Below are positions 9,648 to 23,136 of a DNA stretch of 64,000 nt, one piece after another. The stretch is from Osmia lignaria lignaria (lineage: Eukaryota; Arthropoda; Insecta; Hymenoptera; Megachilidae), in assembly GCF_051020975.1 (NCBI RefSeq), contig NW_027478165.1, positions 9,516,001 to 9,580,000 of the forward strand, written 5' to 3'. Below the pieces are notes generated by a model that saw nothing but the letters and a program-made list of their open reading frames with translations, was not told the origin of the DNA and searched no databases. The translations under genes and the position numbers were made by a program. Numbering within the stretch: the stretch's first letter is position 1; each line of letters opens with the position of its first letter.

Positions 9648-12600
9648 AATTAAGTTTCCTACTTTTTGTGTTCTATGATATTTTTTGATCAGATGCTTAG
9701 TTCTCGAGATATATCAAGATATTTAAAAGTTCCGAAGCCGCACCAACATAATAGAGATACAGAAACACCGTGGCCCCTTTCTGTGAGATAACTCTGCAAT
9801 ATTGCGAGCTGCAAATGCCACTTCCAGCTTAGCTGTGCAGAAGAAGAACAACAAGAAGAAGAAATATCTCGAAATATGTCCGTCAGGCCCCTTCCCTTGA
9901 GATAAATATGCAAATATCTCGGAAACGAAGCGAGCTATGGCAAAATGTTAAGAGACCTTTTTTGTAGAGAATTAAGTTTCCTACTTTTTATGTTCTATGA
10001 TATTTTTTGATCAGATGCGTAGTTCTCGAGATATATCAAGATATTTAAAAGTTCCGAAGCCGCACCAACATAATAGAGATACAGAAACACCGTGGCCCCT
10101 TTCTTTGAGATAACTCTGCACTATTGCGAGCTGCAAATGCCACTTCCAGCTTAGCTGTGCAGAGGAAGAACAACAAGAAGAAGAAATATCTCGAAATATG
10201 TCCGTCAGGCCCCTTCCCTTGAGATAAATATGCAAATATCTCGGAAACGAAGCGAGCTATGGCAAAATGTTAAGAGACCTTTTTTGTAGAGAATTAAGTT
10301 TCCTACTTTTTATGTGCTATGATATTTTTTGATCAGATGCGTAGTTCTCGAGATATATCAAGATATTTAAAAGTTCCGAAGCCGCACCAACATAATAGAG
10401 ATACAGAAACACCGTGGCCCCTTTCTTTGACATAACTCTGCACTATTGCGAGCTGCAAATGCCAGTTCCAGCTTAGCTGTGCAGAGGAAGAACAACAAGA
10501 AGAAGAAATATCTCGAAATATGTCCGTCAGGCCCCTTCCCTTGAGATATATCTGCAAATATCTCGGAAACGAAGCGAGCTATGGCAAAATGTTAAGAGAC
10601 CTTTTTTGTAGAGAATTAAGTTTCCTACTTTTTATGTTCTATGATATTTTTTGATCAGAAGCGTAGTTTTCGAGATATATCGAGATATTTAAAAGTTCCG
10701 AAGCCGCACCAACATAATAGAGATACAGAAACACCGTGGCCCCTTTCTTTGAGATAACTCTGCACTAGTGCGAGCCGCAAATGCCACTTCCAGCTTAGCT
10801 GTGCAGAAGAAGAACAACAAGAAGAAGAAATATCTCGAAATATGTCCGTCAGGCCCCTTCCCTTGAGATATATCTGCAAATATCTCGGAAACGAAGCGAG
10901 CTATGGCAAAATGTTGAGAGACCTTTTTTGTAGAGAATTATGTTTCCTACAATTTATGTTCTATGATATTTTTTGATCAGAAGCGTAGTTTTCGAGATAT
11001 ATCGAGATATTTAAAAGTTCCGAAGCCGCACCAACATAATAGAGATACAGAAACACCGTGGCCCCTTTCTTTGAGATAACTCTGCACTAGTGCGAGCCGC
11101 AAATGCCACTTCCAGCTTAGCTGTGCAGAAGAAGAACAACAAGAAGAAGAAATATCTCGAAATATGTCCGTCAGGCCCCTTCCCTTGAGATAAATATGCA
11201 AATATCTCGGAAACGAAGCGAGCTATGGCAAAATGTTAAGAGACCTTTTTTGTAGAGAATTAAGTTTCCTACTTTTTATGTTCTATGATATTTTTTGATC
11301 AGATGCGTAGTTCTCGAGATATATCAAGATATTTAAAAGTTCCGAAGCCGCACCAACATAATAGAGATACAGAAACACCGTGGCCCCTTTCTTTGAGATA
11401 ACTCTGCACTATTGCGAGCTGCAAATGCCACTTCCAGCTTAGCTGTGCAGAGGAAGAACAACAAGAAGAAGAAATATCTCGAAATATGTCCGTCAGGCCC
11501 CTTCCCTTGAGATATATCTGCAAATATCTCGGAAACGAAGCGAGCTATGGCAAAATGTTAAGAGACCTTTTTTGTAGAGAATTAAGTTTCCTACTTTTTA
11601 TGTTCTATGATATTTTTTGATCAGAAGCGTAGTTTTCGAGATATATCGAGATATTTAAAAGTTCCGAAGCCGCACCAACATAATAGAGATACAGAAACAC
11701 CGTGGCCCCTTTCTTTGAGATAACTCTGCACTAGTGCGAGCCGCAAATGCCACTTCCAGCTTAGCTGTGCAGAAGAAGAACAACAAGAAGAAGAAATATC
11801 TCGAAATATGTCCGTCAGGCCCCTTCCCTTGAGATATATCTGCAAATATCTCGGAAACGAAGCGAGCTATGGCAAAATGTTGAGAGACCTTTTTTGTAGA
11901 GAATTATGTTTCCTACAATTTATGTTCTATGATATTTTTTGATCAGAAGCGTAGTTTTCGAGATATATCGAGATATTTAAAAGTTCCGAAGCCGCACCAA
12001 CATAATAGAGATACAGAAACACCGTGGCCCCTTTCTTTGAGATAACTCTGCACTAGTGCGAGCCGCAAATGCCACTTCCAGCTTAGCTGTGCAGAAGAAG
12101 AACAACAAGAAGAAGAAATATCTCGAAATATGTCCGTCAGGCCCCTTCCCTTGAGATAAATATGCAAATATCTCGGAAACGAAGCGAGCTATGGCAAAAT
12201 GTTAAGAGACCTTTTTTGTAGAGAATTAAGTTTCCTACTTTTTATGTTCTATGATATTTTTTGATCAGATGCGTAGTTCTCGAGATATATCAAGATATTT
12301 AAAAGTTCCGAAGCCGCACCAACATAATAGAGATACAGGAACACCGTGGCCCCTTTCTTTGAGATAACTCTGCACTATTGCGAGCTGCAAATGCCACTTC
12401 CAGCTTAGCTGTGCAGAGGAAGAACAACAAGAAGAAGAAATATCTCGAAATATGTCCGTCAGGCCCCTTCCCTTGAGATATATCTGCAAATATCTCGGAA
12501 ACGAAGCGAGCTATGGCAAAATGTTAAGAGACCTTTTTTGTAGAGAATTATGTTTCCTACAATTTATGTTCTATGATATTTTTTGATCAGAAGCGTAGTT

Positions 12601-13189
12601 TTCGAGATATATCGAGATATTTAAAAGTTCCGAAGCCGCACCAACATAATAGAGATACAGAAACACCGTGGCCCCTTTCTTTGAGATAACTCTGCACTAG
12701 TGCGAGCCGCAAATGCCACTTCCAGCTTAGCTGTGCAGAAGAAGAACAACAAGAAGAAGAAATATCTCGAAATATGTCCGTCAGGCCCCTTCCCTTGAGA
12801 TATATCTGCAAATATCTCGGAAACGAAGCGAGCTATGGCAAAATGTTAAGAGACCTTTTTTGTAGAGAATTAAGTTTCCTACTTTTTGTGTTCTATGATA
12901 TTTTTTGATCAGATGCTTAGTTCTCGAGATATATCAAGATATTTAAAAGTTCCGAAGCCGCACCAACATAATAGAGATACAGAAACACCGTGGCCCCTTT
13001 CTGTGAGATAACTCTGCAATATTGCGAGCTGCAAATGCCACTTCCAGCTTAGCTGTGCAGAAGAAGAACAACAAGAAGAAGAAATATCTCGAAATATGTC
13101 CGTCAGGCCCCTTCCCTTGAGATAAATATGCAAATATCTCGGAAACGAAGCGAGCTATGGCAAAATGTTAAGAGACCTTTTTTGTAGAG
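9648..13189. repeat. 10-monomer-distance copy of a tagged monomer (9648-9969 and 12868-13189)
   Basis: Two monomers 3220 bp apart share four rare changes: CTACTTTTTGTG at the start, CAGATGCTTAG, TTTCTGTGAGATAAC and CTGCAATATTGC. The preceding class B monomers (9326-9647 and 12546-12867) also match, except GAGCTATAGC near 9611. The following monomers differ (GATAAATATGC near 10226 against GATATATCTGC near 13442). The copied tract is therefore about two to three monomers inside a 10-monomer spacing. Confidence 0.8.
10614..12545. repeat. Tandem 3-monomer higher-order repeat (966 bp), with a third copy at 13512-14477
   Basis: The order class B alpha ending GTTGAGAGAC, class B alpha with AATTATG start and GATAAATATGC, then class A beta with CAGAGGAAG occurs at 10614-11579 and 11580-12545, and again at 13512-14477. 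By eye the copies differ only by single changes, such as GATACAGGAAC near 12332 and TTTTTATATTC near 14171. A fourth copy starts at 14478 and diverges at its second monomer. Confidence 0.85.
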
Positions 13190-15121
13190 AATTAAGTTTC
13201 CTACTTTTTATGTTCTATGATATTTTTTGATCAGATGCGTAGTTCTCGAGATATATCAAGATATTTAAAAGTTCCGAAGCCGCACCAACATAATAGAGAT
13301 ACAGAAACACCGTGGCCCCTTTCTTTGAGATAACTCTGCACTATTGCGAGCTGCAAATGCCACTTCCAGCTTAGCTGTGCAGAGGAAGAACAACAAGAAG
13401 AAGAAATATCTCGAAATATGTCCGTCAGGCCCCTTCCCTTGAGATATATCTGCAAATATCTCGGAAACGAAGCGAGCTATGGCAAAATGTTAAGAGACCT
13501 TTTTTGTAGAGAATTAAGTTTCCTACTTTTTATGTTCTATGATATTTTTTGATCAGAAGCGTAGTTTTCGAGATATATCGAGATATTTAAAAGTTCCGAA
13601 GCCGCACCAACATAATAGAGATACAGAAACACCGTGGCCCCTTTCTTTGAGATAACTCTGCACTAGTGCGAGCCGCAAATGCCACTTCCAGCTTAGCTGT
13701 GCAGAAGAAGAACAACAAGAAGAAGAAATATCTCGAAATATGTCCGTCAGGCCCCTTCCCTTGAGATATATCTGCAAATATCTCGGAAACGAAGCGAGCT
13801 ATGGCAAAATGTTGAGAGACCTTTTTTGTAGAGAATTATGTTTCCTACAATTTATGTTCTATGATATTTTTTGATCAGAAGCGTAGTTTTCGAGATATAT
13901 CGAGATATTTAAAAGTTCCGAAGCCGCACCAACATAATAGAGATACAGAAACACCGTGGCCCCTTTCTTTGAGATAACTCTGCACTAGTGCGAGCCGCAA
14001 ATGCCACTTCCAGCTTAGCTGTGCAGAAGAAGAACAACAAGAAGAAGAAATATCTCGAAATATGTCCGTCAGGCCCCTTCCCTTGAGATAAATATGCAAA
14101 TATCTCGGAAACGAAGCGAGCTATGGCAAAATGTTAAGAGACCTTTTTTGTAGAGAATTAAGTTTCCTACTTTTTATATTCTATGATATTTTTTGATCAG
14201 ATGCGTAGTTCTCGAGATATATCAAGATATTTAAAAGTTCCGAAGCCGCACCAACATAATAGAGATACAGAAACACCGTGGCCCCTTTCTTTGAGATAAC
14301 TCTGCACTATTGCGAGCTGCAAATGCCACTTCCAGCTTAGCTGTGCAGAGGAAGAACAACAAGAAGAAGAAATATCTCGAAATATGTCCGTCAGGCCCCT
14401 TCCCTTGAGATATATCTGCAAATATCTCGGAAACGAAGCGAGCTATGGCAAAATGTTAAGAGACCTTTTTTGTAGAGAATTAAGTTTCCTACTTTTTATG
14501 TTCTATGATATTTTTTGATCAGAAGCGTAGTTTTCGAGATATATCGAGATATTTAAAAGTTCCGAAGCCGCACCAACATAATAGAGATACAGAAACACCG
14601 TGGCCCCTTTCTTTGAGATAACTCTGCACTAGTGCGAGCCGCAAATGCCACTTCCAGCTTAGCTGTGCAGAAGAAGAACAACAAGAAGAAGAAATATCTC
14701 GAAATATGTCCGTCAGGCCCCTTCCCTTGAGATATATCTGCAAATATCTCGGAAACGAAGCGAGCTATGGCAAAATGTTGAGAGACCTTTTTTGTAGAGA
14801 ATTATGTTTCCTACAATTTATGTTCTATGATATTTTTTGATCAGAAGCGTAGTTTTCGAGATATATCGAGATATTTAAAAGTTCCGAAGCCGCACCAACA
14901 TAATAGAGATACAGAAACACCGTGGCCCCTTTCTTTGAGATAACTCTGCACTAGTGCGAGCCGCAAATGCCACTTCCAGCTTAGCTGTGCAGAAGAAGAA
15001 CAACAAGAAGAAGAAATATCTCGAAATATGTCCGTCAAGCCCCTTCCCTTGAGATATATCTGCAAATATCTCGGAAACGAAGCGAGCTATGGCAAAATGT
15101 TAAGAGACCTTTTTTGTAGAG

Positions 15122-18100
15122 AATTAAGTTTCCTACTTTTTATGTTCTATGATATTTTTTGATCAGAAGCGTAGTTTTCGAGATATATCGAGATATTTAA
15201 AAGTTCCGAAGCCGCACCAACATAATAGAGATACAGAAACACCGTGGCCCCTTTCTTTGAGATAACTCTGCACTAGTGCGAGCCGCAAATGCCACTTCCA
15301 GCTTAGCTGTGCAGAAGAAGAACAACAAGAAGAAGAAATATCTCGAAATATGTCCGTCAGACCCCTTCCCTTGAGATAAATCTGCAAATATCTCGGAAAC
15401 GAAGCGAGCTATGGCAAAATGTTAAGAGACCTTTTTTGTAGAGAATTAAGTTTCCTACGTTTTATGTTCTATGATATTTTTTGATCAGATGCGTAGTTCT
15501 CGAGATATATCAAGATATTTAAAAGTTCCGAAGCCGCACCAACATAATAGAGATACAGAAACACCGTGGCCCCTTTCTTTGAGATAACTCTGCACTATTG
15601 CGAGCTGGAAATGCCACTTCCAGTTTAGCTGTGCAGAAGAAGAACAACAAGAAGAAGAAATATCTCGAAATATGTCCGTCAGGCCCCTTCCCTTGAGATA
15701 AATATGCAAATATCTCGGAAACGAAGCGAGCTATGGCAAAATGTTAAGAGACCTTTTTTGTAGAGAATTAAGTTTCCTACTTTTTATGTTCTATGATATT
15801 TTTTGATCAGATGCGTAGTTCTCGAGATATATCAAGATATTTAAAAGTTCCGAAGCCGCACCAACATAATAGAGATACAGAAACACCGTGGCCCCTTTCT
15901 TTGAGATAACTCTGCACTATTGCGAGCTGGAAATGCCACTTCCAGTTTAGCTGTGCAGAAGAAGAACAACAAGAAGAAGAAATATCTCGAAATATGTCCG
16001 TTAGGCCCCTTCCCTTGAGATAAATATGCAAATATCTCGGAAACGAAGCGAGCTATGGCAAAATGTTAAGAGACCTTTTTTGTAGAGAATTAAGTTTCCT
16101 ACTTTTTATGTTCTATGATATTTTTTGATCAGATGCGTAGTTCTCGAGATATATCAAGATATTTAAAAGTTCCGAAGCCGCACCAACATAATAGAGATAC
16201 AGAAACACCGTGGCCCCTTTCTTTGAGATAACTCTGCACTATTGCGAGCTGCAAATGCCACTTCCAGCTTAGCTGTGCAGAGGAAGAACAACAAGAAGAA
16301 GAAATATCTCGAAATATGTCCGTCAGGCCCCTTCCCTTGAGATAAATATGCAAATATCTCGGAAACGAAGCGAGCTATGGCAAAATGTTAAGAGACCTTT
16401 TTTGTAGAGAATTAAGTTTCCTACTTTTTATGTTCTATGATATTTTTTGATCAGATGCGTAGTTCTCGAGATATATCAAGATATTTAAAAGTTCCGAAGC
16501 CGCACCAACATAATAGAGATACAGAAACACCGTGGCCCCTTTCTTTGAGATAACTCTGCACTATTGCGAGCTGCAAATGCCACTTCCAGCTTAGCTGTGC
16601 AGAGGAAGAACAACAAGAAGAAGAAATATCTCGAAATATGTCCGTCAGGCCCCTTCCCTTGAGATATATCTGCAAATATCTCGGAAACGAAGCGAGCTAT
16701 GGAAAAATGTTGAGAGACCTTTTTTGTAGAGAATTATGTTTCCTACAATTTATGTTCTATGATATTTTTTGATCAGAAGCGTAGTTTTCGAGATATATCG
16801 AGATATTTAAAAGTTCCGAAGCCGCACCAACATAATAGAGATACAGAAACACCGTGGCCCCTTTCTTTGAGATAACTCTGCACTAGTGCGAGCCGCAAAT
16901 GCCACTTCCAGCTTAGCTGTGCAGAAGAAGAACAACAAGGAGAAGAAATATCTCGAAATATGTCCGTCAAGCCCCTTCCCTTGAGATATATCTGCAAATA
17001 TCTCGGAAACGAAGCGAGCTATGGCAAAATGTTAAGAGACCTTTTTTGTAGAGAATTAAGTTTCCTACTTTTTATGTTCTATGATATTTTTTGATCAGAA
17101 GCGTAGTTTTCGAGATATATCGAGATATTTAAAAGTTCCGAAGCCGCACCAACATAATAGAGATACAGAAACACCGTGGCCCCTTTCTTTGAGATAACTC
17201 TGCACTAGTGCGAGCCGCAAATGCCACTTCCAGCTTAGCTGTGCAGAAGAAGAACAACAAGAAGAAGAAATATCTCGAAATATGTCCGTCAGGCCCCTTC
17301 CCTTGAGATAAATATGCAAATATCTCGGAAACGAAGCGAGCTATGGCAAAATGTTAAGAGACCTTTTTTGTAGAGAATTAAGTTTCCTACTTTTTATGTT
17401 CTATGATATTTTTTGATCAGAAGCGTAGTTTTCGAGATATATCGAGATATTTAAAAGTTCCGAAGCCGCACCAACATAATAGAGATACAGAAACACCGTG
17501 GCCCCTTTCTTTGAGATAACTCTGCACTAGTGCGAGCCGCAAATGCCACTTCCAGCTTAGCTGTGCAGAAGAAGAACAACAAGAAGAAGAAATATCTCGA
17601 AATATGTCCGTCAGACCCCTTCCCTTGAGATAAATCTGCAAATATCTCGGAAACGAAGCGAGCTATGGCAAAATGTTAAGAGACCTTTTTTGTAGAGAAT
17701 TAAGTTTCCTACGTTTTATGTTCTATGATATTTTTTGATCAGATGCGTAGTTCTCGAGATATATCAAGATATTTAAAAGTTCCGAAGCCGCACCAACATA
17801 ATAGAGATACAGAAACACCGTGGCCCCTTTCTTTGAGATAACTCTGCACTATTGCGAGCTGGAAATGCCACTTCCAGTTTAGCTGTGCAGAAGAAGAACA
17901 ACAAGAAGAAGAAATATCTCGAAATATGTCCGTCAGGCCCCTTCCCTTGAGATAAATATGCAAATATCTCGGAAACGAAGCGAGCTATGGCAAAATGTTA
18001 AGAGACCTTTTTTGTAGAGAATTAAGTTTCCTACTTTTTATGTTCTATGATATTTTTTGATCAGATGCGTAGTTCTCGAGATATATCAAGATATTTAAAA

Positions 18101-19629
18101 GTTCCGAAGCCGCACCAACATAATAGAGATACAGAAACACCGTGGCCCCTTTCTTTGAGATAACTCTGCACTATTGCGAGCTGGAAATGCCACTTCCAGT
18201 TTAGCTGTGCAGAAGAAGAACAACAAGAAGAAGAAATATCTCGAAATATGTCCGTTAGGCCCCTTCCCTTGAGATAAATATGCAAATATCTCGGAAACGA
18301 AGCGAGCTATGGCAAAATGTTAAGAGACCTTTTTTGTAGAGAATTAAGTTTCCTACTTTTTATGTTCTATGATATTTTTTGATCAGATGCGTAGTTCTCG
18401 AGATATATCAAGATATTTAAAAGTTCCGAAGCCGCACCAACATAATAGAGATACAGAAACACCGTGGCCCCTTTCTTTGAGATAACTCTGCACTATTGCG
18501 AGCTGCAAATGCCACTTCCAGCTTAGCTGTGCAGAGGAAGAACAACAAGAAGAAGAAATATCTCGAAATATGTCCGTCAGGCCCCTTCCCTTGAGATATA
18601 TCTGCAAATATCTCGGAAACGAAGCGAGCTATGGCAAAATGTTAAGAGACCTTTTTTGTAGAGAATTATGTTTCCTACAATTTATGTTCTATGATATTTT
18701 TTGATCAGAAGCGTAGTTTTCGAGATATATCGAGATATTTAAAAGTTCCGAAGCCGCACCAACATAATAGAGATACAGAAACACCGTGGCCCCTTTCTTT
18801 GAGATAACTCTGCACTAGTGCGAGCCGCAAATGCCACTTCCAGCTTAGCTGTGCAGAAGAAGAACAACAAGAAGAAGAAATATCTCGAAATATGTCCGTC
18901 AGGCCCCTTCCCTTGAGATATATCTGCAAATATCTCGGAAACGAAGCGAGCTATGGCAAAATGTTAAGAGACCTTTTTTGTAGAGAATTAAGTTTCCTAC
19001 TTTTTGTGTTCTATGATATTTTTTGATCAGATGCGTAGTTCTCGAGATATATCAAGATATTTAAAAGTTCCGAAGCCGCACCAACATAATAGAGATACAG
19101 AAACACCGTGGCCCCTTTCTTTGAGATAACTCTGCACTATTGCGAGCTGCAAATGCCACTTCCAGCTTAGCTGTGCAGAGGAAGAACAACAAGAAGAAGA
19201 AATATCTCGAAATATGTCCGTCAGGCCCCTTCCCTTGAGATAAATATGCAAATATCTCGGAAACGAAGCGAGCTATGGCAAAATGTTAAGAGACCTTTTT
19301 TGTAGAGAATTAAGTTTCCTACTTTTTATGTTCTATGATATTTTTTGATCAGATGCGTAGTTCTCGAGATATATCAAGATATTTAAAAGTTCCGAAGCCG
19401 CACCAACATAATAGAGATACAGAAACACCGTGGCCCCTTTCTTTGAGATAACTCTGCACTATTGCGAGCTGCAAATGCCACTTCCAGCTTAGCTGTGCAG
19501 AGGAAGAACAACAAGAAGAAGAAATATCTCGAAATATGTCCGTCAGGCCCCTTCCCTTGAGATATATCTGCAAATATCTCGGAAACGAAGCGAGCTATGG
19601 CAAAATGTTAAGAGACCTTTTTTGTAGAG
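15122..19629. repeat. 7-monomer repeat (2254 bp): 15122-17375 and 17376-19629, partly diverged
   Basis: A class B alpha monomer with CGTCAGACCCC, followed by a gamma monomer starting CTACGTTTTATG and a second gamma monomer with CCGTTAGG, recurs at an offset of 2254 bp (15122, 15444, 15766 and 17376, 17698, 18020). The fourth and later monomers match less closely: GATAAATATGC near 16340 against GATATATCTGC near 18594. The same three-monomer motif is reused further on, at 20918 and 23816, with its first member in class A form. Confidence 0.75.
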
Positions 19630-22600
19630 AATTAAGTTTCCTACTTTTTATGTTCTATGATATTTTTTGATCAGAAGCGTAGTTTTCGAGATATATCGAG
19701 ATATTTAAAAGTTCCGAAGCCGCACCAACATAATAGAGATACAGAAACACCGTGGCCCCTTTCTTTGAGATAACTCTGCACTAGTGCGAGCCGCAAATGC
19801 CACTTCCAGCTTAGCTGTGCAGAAGAAGAACAACAAGAAGAAGAAATATCTCGAAATATGTCCGTCAGGCCCCTTCCCTTGAGATATATCTGCAAATATC
19901 TCGGAAACGAAGCGAGCTATGGCAAAATGTTGAGAGACCTTTTTTGTAGAGAATTATGTTTCCTACAATTTATGTTCTATGATATTTTTTGATCAGAAGC
20001 GTAGTTTTCGAGATATATCGAGATATTTAAAAGTTCCGAAGCCGCACCAACATAATAGAGATACAGAAACACCGTGGCCCCTTTCTTTGAGATAACTCTG
20101 CACTAGTGCGAGCCGCAAATGCCACTTCCAGCTTAGCTGTGCAGAAGAAGAACAACAAGAAGAAGAAATATCTCGAAATATGTCCGTCAGGCCCCTTCCC
20201 TTGAGATAAATATGCAAATATCTCGGAAACGAAGCGAGCTATGGCAAAATGTTAAGAGACCTTTTTTGTAGAGAATTAAGTTTCCTACTTTTTATGTTCT
20301 ATGATATTTTTTGATCAGAAGCGTAGTTTTCGAGATATATCGAGATATTTAAAAGTTCCGAAGCCGCACCAACATAATAGAGATACAGAAACACCGTGGC
20401 CCCTTTCTTTGAGATAACTCTGCACTAGTGCCAGCCGCAAATGCCACTTCCAGCTTAGCTGTGCAGAAGAAGAACAACAAGAAGAAGAAATATCTCGAAA
20501 TATGTCCGTCAGGCCCCTTCCCTTGAGATAAATATGCAAATATCTCGGAAACGAAGCGAGCTATGGCAAAATGTTTAGAGACCTTTTTTGTAGAGAATTA
20601 AGTTTCCTACCTTTTATGTTCTATGATATTTTTTGATCAGATGCGTAGTTCTCGAGATATATCAAGATATTTAAAAGTTCCGAAGCCGCACCAACATAAT
20701 AGAGATACAGAAACACCGTGGCCCCTTTCTTTGAGATAACTCTGCACTATTGCGAGCTGCAAATGCCACTTCCAGCTTAGCTGTGTAGAGGAAGAACAAC
20801 AAGAAGAAGAAATATCTCGAAATATGTCCGTCAGGCCCCTTCCCTTGAGATAAATATGCAAATATCTCGGAAACGAAGCGAGCTATGGCAAAATGTTAAG
20901 AGATCTTTTTTGTAGAGCATTAAGTTTCCTACTTTTTATGTTCTATGATATTTTTTGATCAGATGCGTAGTTCTCGAGACATATCAAGATATTTAAAAGT
21001 CCCGAAGCCGCACCAACATAATAGAGATACAGAAACACCGTGGCCCCTTTCTTTGAGATAACTCTGCACTAGTGCGAGCCGCAAATGCCACTTCCAGCTT
21101 AGCTGTGCAGAAGAAGAACAACAAGAAGAAGAAATATCTCGAAATATGTCCGTCAGACCCCTTCCCTTGAGATAAATCTGCAAATATCTCGGAAACGAAG
21201 CGAGCTATGGCAAAATGTTAAGAGACCTTTTTTGTAGAGAATTAAGTTTCCTACGTTTTATGTTCTATGATATTTTTTGATCAGATGCGTAGTTCTCGAG
21301 ATATATCAAGATATTTAAAAGTTCCGAAGCCGCACCAACATAATAGAGATACAGAAACACCGTGGCCCCTTTCTTTGAGATAACTCTGCACTATTGCGAG
21401 CTGGAAATGCCACTTCCAGTTTAGCTGTGCAGAAGAAGAACAACAAGAAGAAGAAATATCTCGAAATATGTCCGTCAGGCCCCTTCCCTTGAGATAAATA
21501 TGCAAATATCTCGGAAACGAAGCGAGCTATGGCAAAATGTTAAGAGACCTTTTTTGTAGAGAATTAAGTTTCCTACTTTTTATGTTCTATGATATTTTTT
21601 GATCAGATGCGTAGTTCTCGAGATATATCAAGATATTTAAAAGTTCCGAAGCCGCACCAACATAATAGAGATACAGAAACACCGTGGCCCCTTTCTTTGA
21701 GATAACTCTGCACTATTGCGAGCTGGAAATGCCACTTCCAGTTTAGCTGTGCAGAAGAAGAACAACAAGAAGAAGAAATATCTCGAAATATGTCCGTTAG
21801 GCCCCTTCCCTTGAGATAAATATGCAAATATCTCGGAAACGAAGCGAGCTATGGCAAAATGTTAAGAGACCTTTTTTGTAGAGAATTAAGTTTCCTACTT
21901 TTTATGTTCTATGATATTTTTTGATCAGATGCGTAGTTCTCGAGATATATCAAGATATTTAAAAGTTCCGAAGCCGCACCAACATAATAGAGATACAGAA
22001 ACACCGTGGCCCCTTTCTTTGAGATAACTCTGCACTATTGCGAGCTGCAAATGCCACTTCCAGCTTAGCTGTGCAGAGGAAGAACAACAAGAAGAAGAAA
22101 TATCTCGAAATATGTCCGTCAGGCCCCTTCCCTTGAGATAAATATGCAAATATCTCGGAAACGAAGCGAGCTATGGCAAAATGTTAAGAGACCTTTTTTG
22201 TAGAGAATTAAGTTTCCTACTTTTTATGTTCTATGATATTTTTTGATCAGATGCGTAGTTCTCGAGATATATCAAGATATTTAAAAGTTCCGAAGCCGCA
22301 CCAACATAATAGAGATACAGAAACACCGTGGCCCCTTTCTTTGAGATAACTCTGCACTATTGCGAGCTGCAAATGCCACTTCCAGCTTAGCTGTGCAGAG
22401 GAAGAACAACAAGAAGAAGAAATATCTCGAAATATGTCCGTCAGGCCCCTTCCCTTGAGATATATCTGCAAATATCTCGGAAACGAAGCGAGCTATGGAA
22501 AAATGTTGAGAGACCTTTTTTGTAGAGAATTATGTTTCCTACAATTTATGTTCTATGATATTTTTTGATCAGAAGCGTAGTTTTCGAGATATATCGAGAT

Positions 22601-23136
22601 ATTTAAAAGTTCCGAAGCCGCACCAACATAATAGAGATACAGAAACACCGTGGCCCCTTTCTTTGAGATAACTCTGCACTAGTGCGAGCCGCAAATGCCA
22701 CTTCCAGCTTAGCTGTGCAGAAGAAGAACAACAAGGAGAAGAAATATCTCGAAATATGTCCGTCAAGCCCCTTCCCTTGAGATATATCTGCAAATATCTC
22801 GGAAACGAAGCGAGCTATGGCAAAATGTTAAGAGACCTTTTTTGTAGAGAATTAAGTTTCCTACTTTTTATGTTCTATGATATTTTTTGATCAGAAGCGT
22901 AGTTTTCGAGATATATCGAGATATTTAAAAGTTCCGAAGCCGCACCAACATAATAGAGATACAGAAACACCGTGGCCCCTTTCTTTGAGATAACTCTGCA
23001 CTAGTGCGAGCCGCAAATGCCACTTCCAGCTTAGCTGTGCAGAAGAAGAACAACAAGAAGAAGAAATATCTCGAAATATGTCCGTCAGGCCCCTTCCCTT
23101 GAGATAAATATGCAAATATCTCGGAAACGAAGCGAG
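15444..23136. repeat. 18-monomer-distance copy: 15444-17340 and 21240-23136
   Basis: About six consecutive monomers match at an offset of 5796 bp (18 x 322, twice the 9-monomer period). Tags are two gamma monomers (the first with CTACGTTTTATG), a beta monomer with GATAAATATGC, a beta monomer ending GAGCTATGGAAAAATG (about 16694 and 22490), and a class B monomer with AACAAGGAGAAG (about 16932 and 22728) and CGTCAAGCCCC. The match ends where 17376 and 23172 differ. Confidence 0.8.
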